DNA of 5,377 bases from NCBI GenBank assembly GCA_025454565.1, contig JALOOE010000212.1:1-5377 (forward strand), given 5' to 3'. Origin of the DNA: Anaerolineae bacterium. GTDB lineage: Bacteria; Chloroflexota; Anaerolineae; CG2-30-64-16. Both the position numbers and the translations under genes were made by a program. Positions 1 through 5,377 of the stretch are shown here, piece by piece (within the stretch, counting starts at the first letter, position 1; the number at the start of each line of letters is the position of its first letter). The notes under the pieces were generated by a model that saw only the letters and a program-made list of their open reading frames with translations, had not been told where the DNA came from and searched no databases.

Positions 1-1340
1 CGGTCAAGCGCGTCGATCACGTACCCGACATCCAGCCGCGCCACATCGACGATCCACGCTGACAGCAGGAGCAGATCCGGGTATGCCGCGACTGTCTCAG
101 CCGGGAACAGTCGCAACCAGCGATGGAGCAGCAGCCACTGTTCGTCGTTCATCAGGGCGTGCCGATGCTGCGCCATCAGGCGGACGGCCGCCGCCGTATC
201 CCGGCTCGCCAACGCGTGCTGCAGCGCCTCCTCGATGAACCCGTTGCGCGCCAACCACGCGCTGGCCCGGAGGTGAAGGACGGCGACTTCGTCAGCGCTG
301 GATTGTCGCATTAACCGCGCGCGCAGAAGCTCCTGGAACAGATGGTGATAGCGATACCATTGCCCCTGGGTGTCCAGGGCCGTGGTGAACATGCCGTTTT
401 GCTCCAACCATTCCAGACAAGTTTGCGGCTGGCATTCGACGCGATCCGGACCAATCACCTCCAAGCACAACGGCTCGCACAACCGGTCGAGGATGGCGGT
501 TTTCAGCAAGAAGCTCTGGATGGCGGGCGGTATGTGCGACTGCACCTCGTTGATCAGGTAATCCATCACGAACTGGTTCTCGGCATGTAACCGGGCGATC
601 TGACCGTCGATCTCCCCGCTATAGCGGAGCGTGAGCGTCGCCAGGCGCAGCCCGACGGCCCAACCTTCCGTTTTCTCCGCGAGGACAGCGATCGCCTCGT
701 CGCCCAACGGCGCTCCCAATGTCTGCTCCATGAATTTCGCGATCTCCGGCGCCGAGAAACGGAGATCCTGGCCTCGGATCTCCGTAACCTGACCACGCGC
801 ACGAAGCATTCTGAGGGGCAACGGCGGATCCTGCCGGGTAACGATCACCAGGTGCATGCGGTGCAGCGGATGCTGCAACAACGCAGCGAGTAAGCTGTGC
901 ACCGACGGTTCACTGATGATGTGATAATCGTCCAATACCAGGATAAAATCGCGTCCTAATTCATCCAGGTCATTGAGGAGGCTGCGGACTATGACGGTCA
1001 GCGGAGGCAGGCTGACGCCGGACAGAAGCGCATGGGTCGCCGCTAGCGCGTTCGGAAAAATCGTGCGCACCGCACCCAGGAAGTAGGCCAGGAACACGCC
1101 GGGATCATTATCGTGCTCATCCAAAGATAGCCAGGCATTGGGGCAAGCGCAGGCATCCAGCCAGGCGCTCAATAGCGTGCTTTTGCCGAAACCAGCCGGC
1201 GCGGCAACCAGGATCAACGAGCGATCCCAGCCGCTATCGAGCCGTGCCTTCAGGCTCAGGCGGTCAATCAGATCGGCAAGCACACGAGGCTTGTGGAACT
1301 TCGTGCGCAGCAAGACCTGGTGGTCAATGCCAGTGCTCAT
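1..1340 (-). CDS. MalT/LAL-type LuxR-family transcriptional regulator, N-terminal part (cut by window edge)
   Basis: The minus-strand frame is open without a stop from ATG 1340 to the window edge (446 codons seen). It encodes the STAND-type NTPase part of a large ATP-dependent LuxR regulator of the MalT/LAL group; such proteins bind ATP and an inducer, oligomerise and activate transcription. Visible motifs are the family N-terminus LLRTKFHKPR (10-19), Walker A APAGFGKST (47-55, Lys53), Walker B FILVLDDYH (132-140, Asp137/Asp138), the TRQDPPLPL strand (168-176), EGWAVGLRLA (225-234) and WYRYHHLFQELL (328-339). From about 355 on, helices such as GFIEEALQHALA (367-378) look like the start of the TPR-like sensor region. 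Family members are usually 800-1000 residues, so about half, including the C-terminal LuxR helix-turn-helix, should lie beyond position 1; that DNA-binding domain is inferred, not seen. ATG 1340 is the first ATG/GTG/TTG after the in-frame stop at 1383-1385. The inducer and targets cannot be read from the sequence. Confidence 0.93.
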   Translation of the reverse strand, partial: MSTGIDHQVLLRTKFHKPRVLADLIDRLSLKARLDSGWDRSLILVAAPAGFGKSTLLSAWLDACACPNAWLSLDEHDNDPGVFLAYFLGAVRTIFPNALAATHALLSGVSLPPLTVIVRSLLNDLDELGRDFILVLDDYHIISEPSVHSLLAALLQHPLHRMHLVIVTRQDPPLPLRMLRARGQVTEIRGQDLRFSAPEIAKFMEQTLGAPLGDEAIAVLAEKTEGWAVGLRLATLTLRYSGEIDGQIARLHAENQFVMDYLINEVQSHIPPAIQSFLLKTAILDRLCEPLCLEVIGPDRVECQPQTCLEWLEQNGMFTTALDTQGQWYRYHHLFQELLRARLMRQSSADEVAVLHLRASAWLARNGFIEEALQHALASRDTAAAVRLMAQHRHALMNDEQWLLLHRWLRLFPAETVAAYPDLLLLSAWIVDVARLDVGYVIDALD

Positions 1341-1344
1341 TGAG

Positions 1345-1350
1345 CCCTTC
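1345..1350 (-). promoter_or_regulatory. Ribosome binding site of the MalT/LAL-type regulator
   Basis: Read on the minus strand this is GAAGGG, 4 bases before ATG 1340. It is a partial Shine-Dalgarno match with slightly tight spacing. No other usual start codon lies in frame between the upstream stop (1383-1385) and this ATG, so the site supports the chosen start. Confidence 0.6.
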
Positions 1351-1352
1351 GT

Positions 1353-1374
1353 TAACAGCAGGCAAACAGCAAGC
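1353..1374. repeat. Imperfect 11-base tandem repeat in the gap before the regulator gene
   Basis: Two adjacent units, TAACAGCAGGC (1353-1363) and AAACAGCAAGC (1364-1374), match at 9 of 11 positions and share the core AACAGCA. The repeat fits within the 38-base gap between the RDD stop (1379-1381) and the regulator start (1340), ending just upstream of the ribosome binding site. A spacing of one DNA helical turn is what a dimeric or cooperative DNA-binding protein could use, so an operator is possible. Two short units may equally be chance, and no known operator consensus is recognised. Confidence 0.4.
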
Positions 1375-1378
1375 CAGT

Positions 1379-2692
1379 TCAGTCATTCAGATCCGCCAGG
1401 AACGTCTCATCGGGGCGGGCGTGCCAGGCATAGACGACCGATGTGCCGGCCAGTTTGTCAGCCCAACTGTGGCGCCGTTTGTTCACGATCACCCACAGAA
1501 AACCCAGACCGAGGGTGAACGCGGAGATGAAGTAGCCGATCACCCGGCGCAGGGAGCGCCAGAACCCAACCCGCGAACCGCTCGGCCCGACCACGCGCAA
1601 CCCCATGACAAGTTTGCCGACGGTAGCGCCCAGGAATGTCCAGCCGAAGATCCAGTAGACGCAGGCGACCAGGGTGCCCAACACGCCCGACGATACAATT
1701 CGTAACGTGCCATGGCCGGTTGTGCCGAACAAGGTCTGGAACAGTTGGGCAAGGTTGAAGATCGAGATGATTCCCTTGACGAACACAAAGGCGACGATGA
1801 GCGCAATGATCAACACGAACAAGTCGATCGAAAAGGCCAGCACGCGGCTTGCGAACCCTGCGTACGCGCCGCCGAGGTACGGCCGGCCGGCCATCTCCTT
1901 CGGATCGGGTTTCTTGTCCGGGATAGCCACGGCGAAATCGGGCTTCGCGATGCCGGGTGTGGGCCGCCCGCGCAAGGTTGCCCACGCCCTGTCTATGCCC
2001 AGATCCAGTGAGACAGTATGCTCGCGCACCTCCTTGATGATCTCCGTGGTCATGCTTGTGCCTTGCGCGGCGACGATCTCCTGGATGAGCTCCTGGACGT
2101 GCGGTTCCACGGTCACGATACCCACGGAATCCTGGGCCGCGCGGCTCAACGAGACCTCGGCGACCGCGCGACTCCCGGTGTCCAGGGCCCTGCCCGCCTC
2201 AACCCAGCGGTCGACCTGTTGGTTCGCGGCCTCGGTAATGCGATCCCTCCCGTAGCGCAACGGTTTGAGCAGAAAGATGCGATCCAGCGGCCAGTTCGCG
2301 GCGTCCACCGTCCGTCCGCCGGTCCGCAAGACGAAACGCGTTGCCCGCACGGCCCGCGCGTTTGCAGAAGCAGCTATCCCCATGACGGCAAGCCGCACGC
2401 GATCGGCCTCCGGCCGGCCGTATGTCGCCTCCCATTCAGACTGGGGCAGCAGGACATCCTGCGCTTTGGCACGTTGCTCCAGCGCCTGGGCCTGGGTTGG
2501 TACGTTGTTATCCACCCAATCGTCGAGAAATTCGATAGCTATCAGCAGGCTGCCCAGGGCCAGATTGCTGACCGCCGTCACCCGGTCCGGCTTCCCGGCG
2601 AGGGATGGCCCCGCATCGCCGGCGGGCGGCGGGATCTCGGATCTGGCGCCTGCCGGACTTTTCGGCGGAGTGCTTGCGGTTGTCTCTGTCAT
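1379..2692 (-). CDS. RDD-family membrane protein with a long N-terminal soluble region
   Basis: This is a complete 437-residue protein. Its C-terminal third is an RDD domain: a helix carrying the signature Arg283 and Asp290 (GFASRVLAFSID, 279-290) and continuing as membrane segment 1 (about 284-306), segment 2 (about 333-357), the conserved TVGKLVMGLRVV stretch (357-368), segment 3 (about 384-403) and the closing HSWADKLAGTSVVY (408-421) with the third signature residue Asp412. RDD proteins are small integral membrane proteins; some have been linked to ion or osmolyte handling, but most have no known function. Residues 1-35 are rich in Pro, Ala, Ser and Gly and look disordered. Residues 38-245 look mainly helical and soluble; the stretch around 198-232 resembles helical segments found ahead of RDD domains in actinobacterial proteins (from memory, not searched). 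No signal peptide is seen. An in-frame stop at 2696-2698 and a GGAGG site fix the start. The 21-base gap to the kinase gene upstream indicates one operon. Any transport role is inference. Confidence 0.9.
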   Translation of the reverse strand: MTETTASTPPKSPAGARSEIPPPAGDAGPSLAGKPDRVTAVSNLALGSLLIAIEFLDDWVDNNVPTQAQALEQRAKAQDVLLPQSEWEATYGRPEADRVRLAVMGIAASANARAVRATRFVLRTGGRTVDAANWPLDRIFLLKPLRYGRDRITEAANQQVDRWVEAGRALDTGSRAVAEVSLSRAAQDSVGIVTVEPHVQELIQEIVAAQGTSMTTEIIKEVREHTVSLDLGIDRAWATLRGRPTPGIAKPDFAVAIPDKKPDPKEMAGRPYLGGAYAGFASRVLAFSIDLFVLIIALIVAFVFVKGIISIFNLAQLFQTLFGTTGHGTLRIVSSGVLGTLVACVYWIFGWTFLGATVGKLVMGLRVVGPSGSRVGFWRSLRRVIGYFISAFTLGLGFLWVIVNKRRHSWADKLAGTSVVYAWHARPDETFLADLND

Positions 2693-2701
2693 CGTTCAGA
2701 A

Positions 2702-2706
2702 CCTCC
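2702..2706 (-). promoter_or_regulatory. Ribosome binding site of the RDD gene
   Basis: Read on the minus strand this is GGAGG, 9 bases before ATG 2692, a strong Shine-Dalgarno site at good spacing. It sits in the 21-base gap after the kinase stop (2714-2716). An in-frame stop at 2696-2698 rules out an earlier start. No hairpin is present in the gap, which supports co-transcription with the kinase gene. Confidence 0.85.
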
Positions 2707-2713
2707 GGTTATC

Positions 2714-4393
2714 TCAGCGCCTGAAAAGCGAGCGCAGAATGGAAACGATCAACCAGAACGCCACGACGGAGAGGAAGATGAAGCCGAACACGATCAGCCA
2801 CGTCACCACGTCCCATGGCCAACTCTCCAAACGCAACGCTGGCAGAAGAAGCGCCAGGGCGATCACCATGGCGCCGACCAGGATCGCCATCACGGTGCGG
2901 TTGGTCGAGCTGTTGGACTCACGCGTGGCCTGGCGAATCTCGGGCACATGCACACGCAGCTCCAGATCGCTGCTTTCCAGCCGGCCCATGACCCGCGTAG
3001 CCTGGCGTGGGAACAGGCTCACGAGCGTGACCCAGCCCGTGACCTGCCGGATGATGCCCGGCGCCCAGCTTTGCGGGAGCGCCATCTGGAACAGAAAGCG
3101 CTGCACATAAGGCGCCGAGGCGGCGAACACATCGAAGTTCGGCGCCAGCGCCTTGCCGACCCCTTCCATCGTCACCAGGGTCTTAATCAGGAGCCAGTAG
3201 TCGGTTGGCACCTGCAGCTTGTACTCGTAGATGATGGGCTGCACATCGTTGAGCACCTCGCTCGCCACAATCTCCTTCAGCGGAAGCCCGGAGTACTTGC
3301 GGAGCATTTTGCGCAGGGCCCGCGTCAGCCCGACCTGATCCGTCTGCGGGCCGGCGATGCCCATACGCAGGAGCTGGTCGGCGGTACCCTCAGCGTCGAG
3401 ATTGATAATCGAGGACCAGAGACGCACCAGTTGCGCACGATCGGTGCGATCCAGCGTTCCAACGACGCCGAAGTCGATCAGGCCGATCACCTCGCCGGAC
3501 AGGATGAGCAGGTTGCCCGGATGCGGGTCGGCATGGAAGTAACCGTCGACCAACACTTCCTTGATGATCGCCTTGGCGGCGTTCGTGGCAATGCGATCAC
3601 GGTCGTAGCCTGCGGCGACCAGCGCCGGGTAGTCGTTGATCTTGATGCCGCGGATGCGTTCCTGCACCATGACGTGCCGGGTGGTGTAGTCCCAGTAGAC
3701 CTTGGGGGCGTAGACGTATTCTTCCCTGGCAAAGTTGGCCCGGAAGCGGTCCGCATTGCGCGCCTCGACCCGGTAGTCCAACTCGCCGCGCAGCGATTCG
3801 GCGAATTCATCAACGATCCCCACGAGATCGACGGCTGCCGCGGACGGCAGACGCTCCTGCGCCAGCCGGGCCAGATCCGCCAGGATCCCCAGGTCGGTCT
3901 CGATGGTCTGCTCGATGTTAGGGCGTTGGACCTTGACGATAACCGCCGTTTGATCGGGCAGCATCGCCGCGTATACCTGACCCAGGGAAGCCGACGCAAT
4001 CGGGGTAGGATCGATAACGAGAAACAGTTGGTTGAGGGGGCGGCCCAGCTCTGCTTCGATGGCGGCCTGGATCTCGTTCCATGGCGCCGGCGGGATTTTG
4101 TCCTGTAAGCCAGCCAGCTCATCAATGAATTCGGGCGGAAACACATCCGGCCGGGTACTGGCAATTTGGCCGAACTTGATGAAGGTTGGCCCCAACTCCT
4201 CGATCGCCTCCCGCAGGTGAATTGCGGCTGTCTTGCGGGTGATGGGCTGCTCGGGATCTGGGGCCAGGCGTTGGCGCAGGTCCAACGCCTGATCGAGGCC
4301 AAGCTGAGCGACGATCGCGCCGAAGCCGTGCCGCACCAGCACATCGGCTATTCTGCGGTAACGCCTGAGATAGCGTGGACGGAGACTCAGCAT
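2714..4393 (-). CDS. ABC1/AarF/UbiB-family atypical protein kinase-like protein, membrane-anchored
   Basis: This is a complete 559-residue member of the ABC1 (ADCK/UbiB) atypical kinase family. Characterised relatives have ATPase activity and support isoprenoid quinone or other lipid metabolism at membranes. Hallmarks in order are the family-specific KFGQ (73-76), the Ala/Ser-rich nucleotide loop IASASLGQVYAA (132-143) replacing the usual Gly-rich loop, VKVQRP with Lys154, ELDYRVEA (204-211), the catalytic-loop equivalent FHADPHPGN (286-294, Asp289 and Asn294), and DFG (307-309). All key residues are intact. Two hydrophobic segments at the C-terminus (about 500-519 and 528-552) should anchor it in the membrane; length and architecture are normal for the family. 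The loop wording SLGQVY recalls cyanobacterial and plastid ABC1K proteins. No quinone biosynthesis gene is nearby, so the symbol ubiB is not assigned. The in-frame stop at 4403-4405 makes ATG 4393 the earliest possible start. The gene leads a likely operon with the RDD gene. Confidence 0.95.
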   Translation of the reverse strand: MLSLRPRYLRRYRRIADVLVRHGFGAIVAQLGLDQALDLRQRLAPDPEQPITRKTAAIHLREAIEELGPTFIKFGQIASTRPDVFPPEFIDELAGLQDKIPPAPWNEIQAAIEAELGRPLNQLFLVIDPTPIASASLGQVYAAMLPDQTAVIVKVQRPNIEQTIETDLGILADLARLAQERLPSAAAVDLVGIVDEFAESLRGELDYRVEARNADRFRANFAREEYVYAPKVYWDYTTRHVMVQERIRGIKINDYPALVAAGYDRDRIATNAAKAIIKEVLVDGYFHADPHPGNLLILSGEVIGLIDFGVVGTLDRTDRAQLVRLWSSIINLDAEGTADQLLRMGIAGPQTDQVGLTRALRKMLRKYSGLPLKEIVASEVLNDVQPIIYEYKLQVPTDYWLLIKTLVTMEGVGKALAPNFDVFAASAPYVQRFLFQMALPQSWAPGIIRQVTGWVTLVSLFPRQATRVMGRLESSDLELRVHVPEIRQATRESNSSTNRTVMAILVGAMVIALALLLPALRLESWPWDVVTWLIVFGFIFLSVVAFWLIVSILRSLFRR

Positions 4394-4406
4394 CGGGTGA
4401 TCTCAA

Positions 4407-4412
4407 CCTCCC
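4407..4412 (-). promoter_or_regulatory. Ribosome binding site of the kinase gene, with long spacer
   Basis: Read on the minus strand this is GGGAGG, a strong Shine-Dalgarno sequence but 13 bases before ATG 4393, longer than the usual 5-10. The in-frame stop at 4403-4405 lies between the two, so no earlier start can be used. Translation is probably somewhat below optimum, or a local fold shortens the gap. Confidence 0.7.
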
Positions 4413-4421
4413 TGCAGGACG

Positions 4422-4451
4422 ATTGTACCATCTGGCGACACATCAAAACAA
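4422..4451 (-). promoter_or_regulatory. Extended -10 promoter for the kinase-RDD operon
   Basis: On the minus strand a -10 box TACAAT (4427-4422; one mismatch to TATAAT) is preceded by the extended element TGG (4430-4428). A weak -35 box TTGTTT (4451-4446) lies 18 bases upstream. The spacing and extended -10 fit a housekeeping sigma-70-type promoter. The expected transcription start is about 4415, giving a leader of some 20 bases that begins almost at the ribosome binding site. Such a short leader leaves no room for a riboswitch or attenuator. This is a prediction from sequence pattern only. Confidence 0.6.
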
Positions 4452-4484
4452 GCGTGAATCGTGCCGCTGCGATGCGAACGAACG

Positions 4485-4502
4485 AAAAACGGCGAGCGCC
4501 GC
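4485..4502 (-). terminator. Weak intrinsic terminator after the ion-channel gene
   Basis: On the minus strand a short G+C stem, CGGC (4501-4498) with GCCG (4493-4490) around the loop GCTC, plus one G-T pair at the base, runs straight into five T residues (4489-4485). It starts about 40 bases after the channel stop codon (4544-4546) and before the kinase promoter, the right place to separate the two units. The 4-5 bp stem is short for an efficient terminator, so read-through is likely. Confidence 0.4.
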
Positions 4503-4543
4503 GCCTCGTCTTCTTCATGTGCATCCCGGCTTCGCCGTTGGGT

Positions 4544-5377
4544 TCAGAGGAACAGCAGGATCACCACCCCAATCAGGGCCGCGTACGACAGGGGATAGGC
4601 CCAGTCGAGGACGGTATCGATGCGCTGCACGCGTTCGTCCTTCCCTTGATTCTCCAGTCGCTTCATGTACACGTTGTAGAGCAGCACCAAAACGTTCACC
4701 GCAAACGTCACGCCCATGACCGCGTCGAGGAAGGTGATGTAGCCGAGGCGCGGGTAGTTGCCGGCCAGACTCCAACTGAACGCGATGAACAGCAGGATGT
4801 TGGCGGCCGCGGCTTCGATGCGCCGGGTGTAATCGCGCAGGAAGAAGGTGAACCACGAGATCAGGATGATCAGGATGATCGGCAAGAAAACTTGCAGCAA
4901 GTAGTAGTTCAAATGGCGTGGCGCGCTGAAGCTGAAGGTCAAGCGTGACACGGGGTTGCTGGCGGCGCTGGGCAGCACACTGCTCGCGGCAGTCGTGAAG
5001 TCAGAGATGATAAACTCGTCTTCGCCATGCGCAGGGTCGATTGCGCTGTAGCCCGGCAGTTCGGTCATCGTATACGTCGAAGTCGGGTACAACAGGTCCA
5101 GATAGATCGGGAAGGTCTGCATGTCAAAGGGGTATTGCCGGAAGTCGAAGTCGGCCTGAAAGGTGGTGTTGAAGTGTTCCGCATAACGTGCGCGTCCGTC
5201 AGGCCAGACCGCCGCCGTCCGGCTCTGGATCCAACGATTCCCCAACTGATTGAAGAAGGTGAAGGACGGCCACCAACTGCCCACCTCGGCCAGGAAGCGA
5301 TCGAACTCCTTCTCGGTATAGAGCTTCACGGAGCAGTTGCAGGAGTCCGGGCTGAAGGCCAGAGCCGGGTCCGTCCA
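4544..5377 (-). CDS. Bacterial pentameric ligand-gated ion channel (Cys-loop receptor homologue), N-terminus cut by window edge
   Basis: The frame is open from the window edge to TGA 4544-4546 (277 residues seen). A GTG at 5329 is not the real start: the 16 codons upstream encode the binding-site motif WTDPALAF (loop D). Numbering here takes GTG 5329 as 1. The extracellular part shows WWPS (19-22, loop A), DGRARY (44-49), the Pro loop FDFRQYPFDMQ (61-71) and EDEFIISDF (103-111). Both Cys-loop cysteines are absent (Ala59, Phe73), as in GLIC. Four membrane helices follow: M1 about 139-164 with Pro150, M2 about 168-189, M3 about 197-222, M4 about 244-261. The M2-M3 loop is GNYPRLGYIT (190-199), and the M3-M4 loop is only about 20 residues, as in prokaryotic members. 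Arg138 before M1 matches the GLIC coupling arginine. The protein should form a homopentameric plasma-membrane channel opened by a periplasmic ligand or proton; the ligand is unknown. Signal peptide and first strands are expected upstream. Ion selectivity is unclear because the pore lining is atypical. Confidence 0.94.
   Translation of the reverse strand, partial: WTDPALAFSPDSCNCSVKLYTEKEFDRFLAEVGSWWPSFTFFNQLGNRWIQSRTAAVWPDGRARYAEHFNTTFQADFDFRQYPFDMQTFPIYLDLLYPTSTYTMTELPGYSAIDPAHGEDEFIISDFTTAASSVLPSAASNPVSRLTFSFSAPRHLNYYLLQVFLPIILIILISWFTFFLRDYTRRIEAAAANILLFIAFSWSLAGNYPRLGYITFLDAVMGVTFAVNVLVLLYNVYMKRLENQGKDERVQRIDTVLDWAYPLSYAALIGVVILLFL

Noticed and set aside
123..802. Short open frames on both strands at 123-314, 292-480, 342-590, 370-561 and 566-802
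   Set aside because: All lie inside the continuous reading frame of the MalT/LAL regulator, whose motifs run across the whole stretch, so they are shadow frames.
2018..4108. A 696-codon open frame on the plus strand across the kinase and RDD genes
   Set aside because: It is antisense to two well-recognised genes and spans their junction. Its translation is rich in His, Arg, Gln and Asp with no domain, typical of a mirror frame in G+C-rich DNA.
4387..4524. A 45-codon minus-strand frame (begins MHMKKTRRGARRFSF) in the gap, overlapping the kinase start by 7 bases
   Set aside because: Its ribosome binding site is weak, and the frame contains both the terminator-like hairpin and the promoter of the kinase gene. 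It therefore looks like an open frame by chance; conservation in relatives would be needed to revive it.
4166..4948. A 260-codon open frame on the plus strand over the channel 3' half and kinase 5' end
   Set aside because: It crosses two minus-strand genes and their promoter and terminator region, and the translation is low-complexity and charged with no recognisable motif.
4544..5329. GTG 5329 as the true start of the ion channel
   Set aside because: The frame stays open upstream to the window edge and encodes the conserved loop D motif WTDPALAF, and a channel starting at 5329 would lack its first extracellular strands.
4394..5377. Channel and kinase as one co-transcribed signalling system
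   Set aside because: A 150-base gap with a possible terminator and a separate promoter lies between them, so only adjacency supports a link.

Overview
The window is bacterial DNA with a fairly high G+C content (roughly 60 % by eye). All four genes lie on the minus strand and are tightly packed, and both end genes run off the window. No rRNA, tRNA, CRISPR array, insertion sequence or origin was seen. A large LuxR-type regulator of the MalT/LAL class, an ABC1-family kinase and an RDD protein with a long soluble N-terminal part would fit a Chloroflexota-like or actinobacterium-like genome. This is inferred from gene content and style only; no taxonomic marker is present.

In order of transcription (right to left): (1) 5377-4544, a bacterial pentameric ligand-gated ion channel (Cys-loop receptor superfamily, GLIC/ELIC-like), with its N-terminus cut off by the window edge. 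(2) 4543-4394, a 150-base gap holding a weak hairpin-plus-T terminator and a good extended -10 promoter. (3) 4393-2714, a complete ABC1/AarF/UbiB-family atypical kinase with two C-terminal membrane helices. (4) 2692-1379, a complete RDD-family membrane protein, 21 bases after the kinase and with a strong Shine-Dalgarno site. (5) 1340-1, the N-terminal 446 residues of a MalT/LAL-type STAND ATPase transcription regulator, 38 bases after the RDD gene. It has no stop codon inside the window, so its frame can be missed if a stop is required.

The kinase and RDD genes almost certainly share a transcript from the promoter at about 4446-4422. The regulator may be read through from them, or may have its own control in the 38-base gap, which contains an imperfect 11-base tandem repeat. 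The channel seems to be a separate upstream unit, so a functional link between channel and kinase is not supported beyond adjacency.

The most notable item is the channel. It aligns without gaps to GLIC through M2 and the M2-M3 loop, but its pore-lining residues are very different: Glu at 2', Arg at -1' and 0', Ala from 3' to 6', Trp at 16', and no Glu at -2'. It also has a short extra helix-like insert and a Cys-x-Cys pair in the extracellular domain. The window is otherwise made of recognisable families, and no wholly new system is evident.
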